DNA of 59,334 nt, from the NCBI GenBank assembly GCA_003166865.1, contig PMUP01000071.1:162179-221512 (forward strand), written 5' to 3'. Under the pieces are notes generated by a model. The model was not told where the DNA came from, made no database searches, and was given only the letters and a program-made list of their open reading frames with translations. Positions 8,941 to 17,774 of this stretch are shown in pieces. Within the stretch, counting starts at the first letter, position 1, and each line of letters starts with the position of its first letter. Source of the stretch: Bryobacterales bacterium. Lineage in GTDB: Bacteria; Acidobacteriota; Terriglobia; Bryobacterales; Bryobacteraceae. The position numbers were made by a program, and so were the translations under genes.

Positions 8941-9939
8941 TTACTTGCCGACCAGATGTTCGACGTCGCGGTTATTCTCCGCGCAAATGTACTCGAAGAT
9001 CTCTTCTTGCGCCAGGTCGGCGATGCGTTTCTGGGTCCAAGGTTTGGCGAGAACCCCGGGGTCGTCGACCGTGATTTCGATTTCGAGATGGCCGAGATCG
9101 GGGCGATGGTAGCGCTCGATGATATGCAGTTGGTCCGAATGCGGATGAGACTCCACGTCGAGCCAGACTCGGTTGTCGAAGCCGACGCGATCGACGACCA
9201 ACGTGTCGCCATCCCAACGGCCGATGGAATGCCCATACCAGGCCGGGTTCGGATCGGCGGGATGGGGGCGGCCGTCGAGATAAATCTGATGGAAGCCGGG
9301 GCTTTCGTCGTCTGAAATGTACACCAGGTAATCCTTGCTCTGGACGAATTCCCACAGCGGACCGTTGCGCAGCGGGGCAGATGGCAGGCAACGCGCCTGC
9401 GGACTGTCCTTGGAGTTGGCCTCGAGGCGCTGCTTTTGAATCGCAATCGCAGGGGGGAGAAACTCGGGTTTGCCTGGATCTACAGTGCGTGGAATCCACC
9501 AGACGCCGGAAAGATCGGGCTTGCCGTCGAAGGTGCGCGGCGCCGGACCGGACGGCGGAGCGTGGCGCTTCGTGTCGGCGGTGATCCTCAAGCGATCTTC
9601 GCCGAGCGTGTTGAGCTGCGTGGTGTCGCCCAGATGGATATCGAACTTGAGAGTCAGCGATGCTTTGACGATGACACCGCGCATCGCGAACGGCGCCAGG
9701 CCAGGCGCGGACGCGGCGACGAAATACTTGCCAGGCGGCAGGTCTAGCGTGTATTTTCCCTTGGCGGAAGTGGTGGCTTTGAAAACGCCGTGGGACTCCG
9801 CGTTCTCCGCCTGCACTTCGTTGTTAGCGATGGGATCGCCGATGGAATCGAAAAGAGTGCCGGCGATAGCGCCTTTGGGAGTGCTGGTTTGTGCGATTGC
9901 GGGAACTGTCAAGCAGAGGGCGAACGCAAGGTACTTCAA
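8941..9939 (-). CDS. Secreted protein with carboxypeptidase-regulatory domain and acidobacterial C-terminal domain
   Basis: This 332-residue protein has a signal peptide (MKYLAFALCLTVPAIAQ), a carboxypeptidase-regulatory-like beta-sandwich (~22-105, with GKYTLDLPPGKYFVAAS), and a C-terminal region (~125-332) beginning FDGKPDLSGVWW. That block is common in acidobacterial secreted proteins of unknown function. It sits between two TonB receptor genes on the same strand, 78 bases after the second receptor's stop. It may be a periplasmic partner or simply part of the same regulon; no enzymatic motif is recognised. Confidence 0.7.
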   Translation of the reverse strand: MKYLAFALCLTVPAIAQTSTPKGAIAGTLFDSIGDPIANNEVQAENAESHGVFKATTSAKGKYTLDLPPGKYFVAASAPGLAPFAMRGVIVKASLTLKFDIHLGDTTQLNTLGEDRLRITADTKRHAPPSGPAPRTFDGKPDLSGVWWIPRTVDPGKPEFLPPAIAIQKQRLEANSKDSPQARCLPSAPLRNGPLWEFVQSKDYLVYISDDESPGFHQIYLDGRPHPADPNPAWYGHSIGRWDGDTLVVDRVGFDNRVWLDVESHPHSDQLHIIERYHRPDLGHLEIEITVDDPGVLAKPWTQKRIADLAQEEIFEYICAENNRDVEHLVGK

Positions 9940-9975
9940 CTTTTATTTTGCACCAAATTGTGCGGAGGTGGGGGA

Positions 9976-10005
9976 GTTGGCCGCGGCCGGTGGACCACGG
10001 CCAAC
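9976..10005 (-). terminator. Hairpin after the second TonB receptor gene
   Basis: GTTGGCCG (9976-9983) pairs with CGGCCAAC (9998-10005) directly downstream of the receptor gene ending at 10018. Like the hairpin at 5047, it lacks a U-tract. The two hairpins share the GGCCG core, which suggests a conserved 3' processing or stop signal for these receptor transcripts. Confidence 0.4.
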
Positions 10006-10017
10006 CCGATTGCAAAC

Positions 10018-13000
10018 TTAGAACATGAACTTCAGCGCAAATTGAATAATGCGGGGATTGACCGCGGTCGTCGTAATTACGCCAAACGTATTCGGCGTTT
10101 CCTGAGCTACCCCCGGAGGCGCAAACTGAGGATGATTCAAAATGTTGAAGAAGTCGGTTCGGAACTGGACGGTCGTTTTCTCCGTGATCTTGGTGGTCTT
10201 CAGGATCGAGGTGTCCCAGTTGACGTTACCCGGCCCATTGATGATGCCGAGCCCGGAGCTGCCAAACAGCGTGGCGCAGGTGGGACACGCGGCTTGGCTC
10301 GTTATTGTGGTTCCATCCGGCTCGATGGCGGGCTGAGCGCAAAAATCTGATTGATTGAAGTAGCCGTTTGCGCTATTGCTGCCGCCGAGGCGCGATGTCA
10401 TGCCACCGCTCGTCAACAGGCCGTTATAGGTCACACCCGGGCACAACTGGGACCGGGCGGTGCCACCCTCACCTGACCCGGCGCCGCCGGTGCCGTAAGC
10501 CGATCCTCCGGCCGTGTTAGTGAACGTGAGCGGAGCGCCATCCTGGACAAGAACACTGCCGGTCATCATCCATCCCTCCGCCGCCTTCTTCAGGAAGCTG
10601 TTGCTGGGATGCCCGAACGGGATCTGATAGGCATACGACAGGATGAAGCGCTGCGGATGGGCGAAATAGGCCGGACCGTATTGCTGTCCCAGGAAGCTTG
10701 CGTCATTGCTGTTGGATTGTCCGTCGCCGTTCAGAGTAGTGAGATTCTTGCTCCAGGTGTAGGCGGCCTGCATGGTGAGCCCGTGCGAGAACTGTTTTCG
10801 CACTGTTGTCTGAAGACTGTTGTAATTGTAAATTCCGTCGTATCCGGTACCTTGCAAGCCGGCCGGGTCGTAACCCAGATATGGGACGCGGGCGTCGGTA
10901 TTCGCCGTGGTCGTAGTGGTCTGGCCGTTGACCGGGTTGCTCGCACTGGCGAGAAAAGCCGTGTTGTAATTGTGATTGTAGTCGGCTTGATTGATCCCAC
11001 TCGATCCTACGAAGCCCAGCTCCAAGACCCAACTAGGCGCGAAGTTGTATTGGATGCCGACATTGTACTGCCGGCTGAGAGGCGTGTGGACCTGCGAGTA
11101 GAAGGGTTGGTTAATATCGGAGGTGCACAACGCCAAAAAGATGCTGCAAGTGGAAGCGTAAGCCGGGTTGAAATAGCGCGGCGTGAACGCCAGCGGGGTG
11201 GACGGGAACGGATTTGACAAGCTATAAGGAGCAGCGGCAAACGGCCCCGCTTCATCGAGCGTGACCGCGTACGGATCGCCCTGTTCCACCGCGTGGACAA
11301 ACTTGCTGCTACCTACGCGATCGTAGAATAGGCCAATGCCGCCTCGCACTACTAATTTGCCGTTCTTGATCGGCTGCCAGGCGAAACCAAAACGGGGTCC
11401 GAAGTTGTTCCACGGAGTACCGTTCTGGGTGGGCGCGGATGTATTCACCGTGGTCACACCGGCCGGAGGGGCTCCATAGTGCGCGGCGAAATTGTTGGGC
11501 ACCACGTATCCAAGCAAGGCGTTGGTGGTCTGCATCGGTGTAGTAGGCGGCGTAACGCCTTGCATCAGGCTCGGCCAGATGTTGGTGAGGTTGCCATCAT
11601 GATCGCCGAGCATTTCATCGTATTCCCAACGTACGCCAAGGTTGATCGTCAATTGAGAATTCACTTTCCAGTCGTCCTGTACAAAGCCGGCGAAATCCTT
11701 CTCTCGGTATTGATGAATGATGCCATTGGGTCCGCTGCGCACGCAGAACAGGCATTCCAGATAAGTCCCGACCGGTCCGCCAGTAGTATTTCCTGGGTTG
11801 GCGGGACTGCAACCACCCGCGACGTCGCAGCCTGCCAGGCCTGGCCGTCCAATGAGAAAATCGTCAAATGAATCGATGATGAGGAATCCGCGCAGCAGGG
11901 ATTTGAACGAAAGATTCCATTGGTCAGCTTCAAACTCACCTCCGGCGCGAATGGTGTGCTTGCCGTGCGACCAGGAAACCTGGTCTCCAAAATTGACCTG
12001 GGTAGCCGGGCCGTAGAAGGGGGCCAGGGTTCCTCCAATACCGTAGGCATTGGCGATAATCATGACCGGCGGTTGGGTCTGCTGCGGGATGATGGGAGTG
12101 ATGCCGACTGACTGCGGTGTGTACTGCGGCGTCTCGTCGTGACCATTCGCGATATTGCGCTGCACGGTGGCGTGCGCTTCGTTCACGAAGCTGTTGGTGA
12201 CCAGTGTAGTAAGCCTCAGGACCGAGTTGGTGTTGGCGTAGTAGGTAAAGGAAGGCGTGCCTGGAATACTGGCAATACCAAAGGGAACCTCCTGCGGATC
12301 TTCGGTAAACAGGTATCGCATTGCCAGAGTGTTCTTGGAGTTGATCACGTAGTCGGCGTTGGCGATATATTGGTTGCCCGTGTATTTGGCTGGTATGCTG
12401 AACGTGGTCTGCTCATAATTTCCCGTGGTGGAACCCGGCATGTAATAGCTACCGTTCGGATTCTTGGCGTTCAGAAGGGCTATCGCGACGGGACTGATGT
12501 TGGAACCATCGCAGGCCACCTGCATGCCGCCGAACAGGCTTGAAAATGTAGAAAAATTCGGACTTCCCGGGTGATTGGCAGCGCAGTTGGCCGCGCCCAG
12601 AGCGGCCGCAAAGCCCGGGCCCGAACGATCGCCGCCGGGAATCGGCGGCAAGAAGACGCTCTCGCTGCTAGAGGCGGAAACGCCGTTGAGCTGGCGCGTA
12701 CCCTGATAGCTTCCAAAGAAGAACAACTTATCTTTCTTGATGGGCCCGCCGAAAGTGCCGCCGAATTGGTTCTGGCGTAGGACTTGCTTGCCGGTGTTCT
12801 CGGCGTTCTCGAAGAAGCCGTTGGCATCCAGATCCTCGTTGCGGAAGAACTCGAACAACGTTCCATGGAACGCGTTGCTGCCCGACTTGGTGAGGATGTT
12901 GACGTTGGCTCCGGGATTGCGGCCGTAACTGGCGTCATAGGTGGAGGTTTGTATCTTAAATTCCTGAATCGCATCCGGGCTCGGGATCGCGATGCCGACG

Positions 13001-13665
13001 TAGATCCCGCAGTCTCTCGCGATGCCTGTGCCGAACGCGCTCACCACCGAGACGCCGTCCATCTGCCAATTATTCTGCTCCGGCATGGCTCCGTTTACGC
13101 TCATGTCATTGGTGCCCCTGCCCAACCCAGTCGCGTCGTTAGAACTGGAAGATACTCCCGCCGACAGGCTCAGAATTTGGGTGTAGTTCCGGGCCGCCAG
13201 CGGCGCGTCGTTGATGCTCTGTCCCGTGACTACCGTCCCCAGAGTAGAACTTTCCGTTTGGAGCACTTCGGCCGCTGCTTCCACCGTGATCTGTTCGGAT
13301 TGGGCGCCGACCTCCATGACCCGATCCAACGAGGGCGTTTCCGTAACGTTCAAGGTAAAGGATGCTACTTCAGCCGTCTTGAAGCCGTTGGCTCCGAACC
13401 GAACCTTGTAGTCGCCAGGCGGCAGCAAGGAGAACTTGTAGGTGCCATCGGTGCCGGTGATGGCGGTGCGGACCGCGCCGGTGGCATTACTTGTGAGCGT
13501 GACGGTCACGTTGGGAATCGCGGCCCCGGAAGGGTCCGTGATCACTCCCGCCAAGCCGGATGTGCCGGAGGACTGCGCCATCACGAAAGGAACAAACAGC
13601 GTTAACAACAAGGTCAGTGCCAGGATGGCAGTGACTTGCGAACGAAGCAAAGTCGTAGTTTTCAT
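10018..13665 (-). CDS. Oar-like TonB-dependent receptor with carboxypeptidase-regulatory domain (paralogue)
   Basis: This 1,215-residue protein has the same architecture as its neighbour at 5092-8733: signal peptide, carboxypeptidase-regulatory domain (GVITDPSGAAIPNVTVTLTS), plug (SINDAPLAARNYTQIL) and beta-barrel ending IQFALKFMF. Stretches such as AIQEFKIQTSTYDASYGRNP and LRQNQFGGTFGGPIKKDKLF are nearly identical between the two, indicating tandem duplication. It probably transports a large organic ligand across the outer membrane using TonB energy. The start at 13665 has GGGAG close upstream. Confidence 0.9.
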   Translation of the reverse strand: MKTTTLLRSQVTAILALTLLLTLFVPFVMAQSSGTSGLAGVITDPSGAAIPNVTVTLTSNATGAVRTAITGTDGTYKFSLLPPGDYKVRFGANGFKTAEVASFTLNVTETPSLDRVMEVGAQSEQITVEAAAEVLQTESSTLGTVVTGQSINDAPLAARNYTQILSLSAGVSSSSNDATGLGRGTNDMSVNGAMPEQNNWQMDGVSVVSAFGTGIARDCGIYVGIAIPSPDAIQEFKIQTSTYDASYGRNPGANVNILTKSGSNAFHGTLFEFFRNEDLDANGFFENAENTGKQVLRQNQFGGTFGGPIKKDKLFFFGSYQGTRQLNGVSASSSESVFLPPIPGGDRSGPGFAAALGAANCAANHPGSPNFSTFSSLFGGMQVACDGSNISPVAIALLNAKNPNGSYYMPGSTTGNYEQTTFSIPAKYTGNQYIANADYVINSKNTLAMRYLFTEDPQEVPFGIASIPGTPSFTYYANTNSVLRLTTLVTNSFVNEAHATVQRNIANGHDETPQYTPQSVGITPIIPQQTQPPVMIIANAYGIGGTLAPFYGPATQVNFGDQVSWSHGKHTIRAGGEFEADQWNLSFKSLLRGFLIIDSFDDFLIGRPGLAGCDVAGGCSPANPGNTTGGPVGTYLECLFCVRSGPNGIIHQYREKDFAGFVQDDWKVNSQLTINLGVRWEYDEMLGDHDGNLTNIWPSLMQGVTPPTTPMQTTNALLGYVVPNNFAAHYGAPPAGVTTVNTSAPTQNGTPWNNFGPRFGFAWQPIKNGKLVVRGGIGLFYDRVGSSKFVHAVEQGDPYAVTLDEAGPFAAAPYSLSNPFPSTPLAFTPRYFNPAYASTCSIFLALCTSDINQPFYSQVHTPLSRQYNVGIQYNFAPSWVLELGFVGSSGINQADYNHNYNTAFLASASNPVNGQTTTTTANTDARVPYLGYDPAGLQGTGYDGIYNYNSLQTTVRKQFSHGLTMQAAYTWSKNLTTLNGDGQSNSNDASFLGQQYGPAYFAHPQRFILSYAYQIPFGHPSNSFLKKAAEGWMMTGSVLVQDGAPLTFTNTAGGSAYGTGGAGSGEGGTARSQLCPGVTYNGLLTSGGMTSRLGGSNSANGYFNQSDFCAQPAIEPDGTTITSQAACPTCATLFGSSGLGIINGPGNVNWDTSILKTTKITEKTTVQFRTDFFNILNHPQFAPPGVAQETPNTFGVITTTAVNPRIIQFALKFMF

Positions 13666-13745
13666 AGTCTCCCTAAAACTTAGAGGTTGGAGGCGAGGCA
13701 GTACTCAGGCACAGCTGCATGCACACCCCACGAGCCATTATTGGG

Positions 13746-13752
13746 ATTGTAT
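13746..13752 (-). promoter_or_regulatory. Putative -10 element of the second TonB receptor gene
   Basis: On the minus strand the sequence is ATACAAT followed by CC, aligned with the equivalent site at 8886-8893. It lies 22 bases downstream of operator copy 3. The intergenic stretch 13666-14017 (352 bases) holds this element, operator copies 2 and 3 and the regulator's own promoter; no further gene is seen there. Confidence 0.4.
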
Positions 13753-13774
13753 TCGAAGGTTTCACGGAGATGAA

Positions 13775-13797
13775 GTCAAAACAGGGGCAATTCTTAG
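13775..13797. promoter_or_regulatory. GTCAAAA operator, copy 3 (degenerate)
   Basis: GTCAAAACAG is followed by GGGCAATTCTTAG, aligning with copy 1 base for base across the first ten positions, but the second arm is degraded. The flanking sequences upstream of both receptor genes are also similar for about 80 bases. Confidence 0.4.
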
Positions 13798-13950
13798 GGC
13801 ACCTTTGCGCTTGCTTGGACTTTGTTGGCAACCCGTCTAAGAACAAGATTCGATGCCAGTGTTGCGGGCAGCCAGCTCGATTGGACCGGTACCAACACCC
13901 CTCCAAGCCTCCGCCGGCCCTTCAAGAATCTTCCGGGTGGAGGGATTGTG

Positions 13951-13959
13951 TGATATGAT
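13951..13959 (+). promoter_or_regulatory. Extended -10 promoter of the regulator gene
   Basis: TGA-TATGAT forms an extended -10 element. A weak TTCCGG sits 17 bases upstream as -35. Transcription would start near 13966, directly in front of operator copy 2, as expected for a negatively autoregulated gene. Confidence 0.4.
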
Positions 13960-13969
13960 TCGCTAAACA

Positions 13970-13993
13970 GTCAAAAGCGCGTCAATTTTAGAC
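13970..13993. promoter_or_regulatory. GTCAAAA operator, copy 2
   Basis: GTCAAAAGCGCGTCAATTTT is followed by AGAC, lying 24 bases before the regulator's start codon and just downstream of its predicted transcription start. It shares GTCAAAA, an internal GTCAA and a TTTT(A)GAC arm with copy 1 in front of the receptor gene. Confidence 0.5.
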
Positions 13994-14017
13994 GGGACGG
14001 TAACGGGAAGGCGCTTT

Positions 14018-15286
14018 ATGGAACAGATTACGTTCGGGCCATTTCGGCTCGACACGACAACCAAGACGTTGTTGAGAGATGGCCGCGAGCTCGAGCTTCG
14101 CCCCCAGGCCTTTCAAGCCCTCAAGGCGCTGCTCCACAACCGCGGCCGGTATGTCGGCTATGCGCAGATGATCAATCAGGCCTGGGACGGCAATCTGGTG
14201 TCCAAGCACACGGTGGCCGTCACCATCGGCGAGGTCAAGAAGACCTTGGGCGAGTTTTTTTCCTGGATCACCTACCGGCCCAAGCTGGGATACCGCCTCG
14301 AGGTTCCGCACTCGGACGACTTGGTCAAGCAAGGCTGGCACTTCTGGAGCCGGCGGACACGCGAGGGCTTCGAAAAGGCCCTGGACTGCTTTCAGCAAGC
14401 GGCGATTGAGAATGCCTCGGATTTCCGGGCCTTCGAAGGCATCTCGCTGTGTTACCTGCTGCTCGGGACCTACGGAATGCGAATGCCGCGCGAGATGTAC
14501 ACCGGATTCCTGCAAGCCCACAAGCGCGCGGTGGAATTGTGCGGACTCACTCCGGAGCGCCGCGCCGATCGGGCGCATGGCTTGCATTTATTCGAGCATA
14601 AATTCGAAGAGGCCGAGGCGGAATTGTTGCAAGCGCAGCGGGAAAGTCCGGAATCGCCGGAGGTCTACGTCCGGCTGACGATGCTGTACCTTACGCAGAA
14701 CCGCCTGGACGATGCTTTGAACATTTTACTGTCGGCGCGGAACACCCACTCGCTGTGGCCCACCGTTCCCGCCAACGAGATCTTGATCCGCTTTTGCCGG
14801 CGCGAATACGAGGCCGCCGTGGTGTGCGGAAAGAAGGCGGTCGAGCTGCACCCCTACCTCTATCTTGTGCGGCTCTTTTACGGCGAAGCGCTGGAATACG
14901 CCGGCAACGTTAGCGAGGGGATCGAGCAATACCGGCTGGCAACCATTATGTCGCCGGACCTGGGCTGGCTGCGCGCCTTCGAAGCCAAGTGTCTGGCGAA
15001 GCATGGACGCCGCAAAGAGGCCCAGAAGATCCTGGCGGAGTTAAACCAGACTCGCAAAACGCACTACGTGGACGCGTACTACATGGCGCTGCTGCTGGAT
15101 GCGCTGGGCGATCGCGATCAGGCGTTCCAGGAGCTCGAACGCGCCTACCACGAAAAGTCCGCGGTCCTGTTCATGCTGGACGTCGATCCCAAACTGGACG
15201 CCTTGCGCAAGGATGGCCGGTTTGCTGTTTTGCGCAACAAGATTTTCGGGAGCAAGGACGCGGCACCACAAGCGGTCAGCGCGTAA
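14018..15286 (+). CDS. Winged-helix (OmpR/CadC-type) DNA-binding protein with TPR domain
   Basis: This 422-residue protein has an N-terminal winged helix (~3-95: FGPFRLDTTTKTLLRDGREL, then ELRPQAFQALKALL and a recognition segment ending YRPKLGYRLE) fused to TPR-like helical repeats (~105-405). No membrane helix is visible, so unlike ToxR/CadC it is soluble. Such fusions are expanded in Acidobacteriota and often adjoin Oar-like TonB receptor genes. It is divergent from the receptor gene at 13665, with shared operator-like sequences in the gap, so it probably controls both receptors and itself. The sensed signal is unknown. Confidence 0.82.
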   Translation: MEQITFGPFRLDTTTKTLLRDGRELELRPQAFQALKALLHNRGRYVGYAQMINQAWDGNLVSKHTVAVTIGEVKKTLGEFFSWITYRPKLGYRLEVPHSDDLVKQGWHFWSRRTREGFEKALDCFQQAAIENASDFRAFEGISLCYLLLGTYGMRMPREMYTGFLQAHKRAVELCGLTPERRADRAHGLHLFEHKFEEAEAELLQAQRESPESPEVYVRLTMLYLTQNRLDDALNILLSARNTHSLWPTVPANEILIRFCRREYEAAVVCGKKAVELHPYLYLVRLFYGEALEYAGNVSEGIEQYRLATIMSPDLGWLRAFEAKCLAKHGRRKEAQKILAELNQTRKTHYVDAYYMALLLDALGDRDQAFQELERAYHEKSAVLFMLDVDPKLDALRKDGRFAVLRNKIFGSKDAAPQAVSA

Positions 15287-15366
15287 CGCCTACTATTAGC
15301 CCGACCGCAGCTCGTGCCGCTGAAAGGGCCAGCCATGCCCGCCCCTTCGCCAGCGCTCCAAATTTC

Positions 15367-16143
15367 CTAGCGGCTGCTGGTGGTCGGCGTCGCGCCGGGA
15401 TAGTAGCTCAGATCCGCCTGATAGCGCCACACCGTCTCTTCAATACCCGCGGTCGCTTGACCTAACTTGTCGGTCAACTTGCGGGAAGCTTCCTCGCCCA
15501 TGATCTTCGGCAAAGAAATCGGGCTGTCCAATTCGGTCCACTTTTCAAACCCCACAGCAAAAAAGAAATCGTTGGGGTTCCCTCCGAATACGGTGCGGCG
15601 GCCCAGAAGAACCTTTACTCCCGCCTTCTTGATGGCCGGAATAAGATCGGCCTTCGCCACGGCGCTGAAGCTGTCAGCGCTCCCCGGCTTCACGCGAACC
15701 CGGACGCCTTGCAACCAAGTAGGCGGAAACCGGGCGCCCGGCACGTTGATGGTCAAGTCGGCCAGCGGCCGGTCGATGCTGGTTTGCACGCTTTCCAGGT
15801 ACTGAGACAGCCGCGCGGTGCGCGTCAAACGCTCTTCCTCGGTCGCCATCTTGGTGTAAGGATTCTCGCCGTCCCGGTCGGCAAATTTCGACAGAGGAGT
15901 GAACACGTCGAATTCAAATGTGTTGGCAACACTACCGCGGTAGATGATCCGAAATTGATCCGTTGACGCCGCCTTCTTGTACGAGCCGGCGATCTGTTTT
16001 TCTACTTCCAGAAATTCCTGGAGGTGATCCGCTTTCACTTGATAGTGGACTACGTTGAGCATCGTAGGAGCCGGCATTTGCGCGAACGACGGAATGGTGG
16101 TAGCTACCGTTGCGAACGCGGATCGGATTACAATGATGCTCAC
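15367..16143 (-). CDS. Secreted hypothetical protein
   Basis: The preferred start is GTG at 16143, giving 258 residues with a plausible signal peptide (VSIIVIRSAFATVATTIPSFAQ). The frame stays open to an ATG at 16245, but that codon coincides with the divergent aldehyde dehydrogenase start and would add an unlikely leader. The mature part begins MPAPTMLNVVHYQVKADHLQ and contains two stretches resembling dimeric alpha/beta-barrel (ABM-like) folds, which is a weak impression. The family is not recognised. It is probably periplasmic and stands alone. Confidence 0.6.
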   Translation of the reverse strand: MSIIVIRSAFATVATTIPSFAQMPAPTMLNVVHYQVKADHLQEFLEVEKQIAGSYKKAASTDQFRIIYRGSVANTFEFDVFTPLSKFADRDGENPYTKMATEEERLTRTARLSQYLESVQTSIDRPLADLTINVPGARFPPTWLQGVRVRVKPGSADSFSAVAKADLIPAIKKAGVKVLLGRRTVFGGNPNDFFFAVGFEKWTELDSPISLPKIMGEEASRKLTDKLGQATAGIEETVWRYQADLSYYPGATPTTSSR

Positions 16144-16244
16144 TCGCGCGTCAAATCTGGAGCAAATCTCTGGTGCAGCGGTTGGATGTATAGTCGAATG
16201 TATAGTAAGGATCATCCCCACCCAGCGGAGCGTAAGATAGGTCA

Positions 16245-17771
16245 ATGACCACGGCGTCCCCAGCAGCGGGCATCAGCCCGGAGTTCATCGACCAAATCCG
16301 AGCCAAACTTGCCCGCACCACGGTCGGCCACTATATCGATAACCAATGGACCGAAGGGGCGCGCGGCGAAACCTTCGAAACGCTGGACCCTTCCACCAAT
16401 CGCGTGCTTTCGCGCGTCTGGCGCGGACATGCGGAAGATATCGATCGCGCGGCCAAAGCGGCTCATGCGGCGTTTCAAAAGTGGGGATACGGCAAAGCCA
16501 AGGACCGCAAAAAGTATCTGCTCAAGATCGCCAGCCTGATCGAAAAACATGGCGACGAACTCGCCATCATCGAATGCCTGGATGCCGGCCAGGCGCTCAA
16601 GATCGTTCGCGCGCAAATCGCACGCACGGCCGAAAACTTCAGCTTCTACGCCGAGTACGCCGAGAAGGCCATGGATGGCCGCACGTACCCGGTCGATCAC
16701 GAGTGGCTCAACTACAGCCTGCGCGTGCCCGTCGGCCCTTGCGGCATCATCACTCCGTGGAATGCGCCCATGATGCTCTCGACATGGCGCATCGCTCCGG
16801 CGCTGGCCACCGGCAACACCGTGATCTTGAAACCCGCCGAGTGGTCGCCACTGACGGCGTGGAAGCTCGCACAGATTTTCGAGGAGGCCGACCTGCCCCC
16901 TGGGGTGTTCAACGTCGTGCAAGGCTTCGGCGAAGAAGCGGGCGCGCCGCTGGTGACTCATCCGCTGGTGCCGCTCATCACGCTGACTGGCGAAACCACC
17001 ACCGGCTCCATCGTGATGAAGGCAGCCGCCGATCAGTTGAAGCGCCTGTCGCTCGAGCTCGGCGGCAAATCGCCCGCCGTGATTTTCGCCGACGCCGATC
17101 TCGACCGCGCCCTGGACGCCACGGTCTTCCAGATCTACAGTTTTAATGGCGAGCGCTGCACCGCCAACTCGCGGGCGCTGATCGAAGAATCGATCTTCGA
17201 CGAATTCACCGGCCGTTTGGCGGCGCGGGCTGCCAAGGTGAAGGTAGGCAGTCCGCTGGATCCTGACACCGAAGTCGGCCCACTGATCCATCCCGAGCAT
17301 CGCGACCGCGTGCTGGGCTACATCGAAATCGGCAAACAGGAAGGCGCGAAGTTGCTGGTGGGCGGCAAGCGCGTGGGCTCGGAAGGCAACTACGTGTCCC
17401 CTGCCCTATTCACGGGCGAGAATCACATGCGCATCGCGCAGGAAGAAATCTTCGGTCCGGTGCTGACGGCGATTCCGTTCAAGAACGAAGCCGACGCGCT
17501 GGCCAAAGCCAACGACGTGAAGTACGGGCTGGCTTCCTATCTATGGACCTCGGACGTTACCCGCGCGCACCGCATGGCGCTGGCGCTCGAGGCCGGCATG
17601 ACCTGGATCAACAGCCACAACGTGCGCCATCTACCGACGCCGTTCGGGGGCATCAAGTTCAGCGGCACGCATCGCGAGGGTGGGGAACATTCGTTCGAGT
17701 TCTACACTGAGCTCAAGCTCATCGCCGTGCCGCTGGGATCGCATGCCATTCCGAAGTTTGGGAAGGGATGA
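16245..17771 (+). CDS. hpaE: Aldehyde dehydrogenase, probably carboxymethyl-hydroxymuconate semialdehyde dehydrogenase type
   Basis: This 508-residue NAD(P)-dependent aldehyde dehydrogenase shows the WNAP oxyanion Asn block, the catalytic Glu in LELGGKSP (residue 271) and the nucleophilic Cys in FNGERCTANS (residue 305). The closest recalled relatives are HpaE-type dehydrogenases, which oxidise the ring-cleavage product of homoprotocatechuate. This is supported by the next gene, three bases downstream, which encodes the ring-cleaving dioxygenase. The rest of the pathway (isomerase, decarboxylase, hydratase, aldolase) is not in this window. A betaine-aldehyde-type specificity cannot be excluded from sequence alone. 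Confidence 0.78.
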   Translation: MTTASPAAGISPEFIDQIRAKLARTTVGHYIDNQWTEGARGETFETLDPSTNRVLSRVWRGHAEDIDRAAKAAHAAFQKWGYGKAKDRKKYLLKIASLIEKHGDELAIIECLDAGQALKIVRAQIARTAENFSFYAEYAEKAMDGRTYPVDHEWLNYSLRVPVGPCGIITPWNAPMMLSTWRIAPALATGNTVILKPAEWSPLTAWKLAQIFEEADLPPGVFNVVQGFGEEAGAPLVTHPLVPLITLTGETTTGSIVMKAAADQLKRLSLELGGKSPAVIFADADLDRALDATVFQIYSFNGERCTANSRALIEESIFDEFTGRLAARAAKVKVGSPLDPDTEVGPLIHPEHRDRVLGYIEIGKQEGAKLLVGGKRVGSEGNYVSPALFTGENHMRIAQEEIFGPVLTAIPFKNEADALAKANDVKYGLASYLWTSDVTRAHRMALALEAGMTWINSHNVRHLPTPFGGIKFSGTHREGGEHSFEFYTELKLIAVPLGSHAIPKFGKG

Positions 17772-17774
17772 ATT

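Noticed and set aside
16144-16245. ATG at 16245 as start of the minus-strand secreted protein
   Set aside because: It coincides with the divergent aldehyde dehydrogenase start and would bury the signal peptide behind a 34-residue leader; GTG 16143 is preferred.
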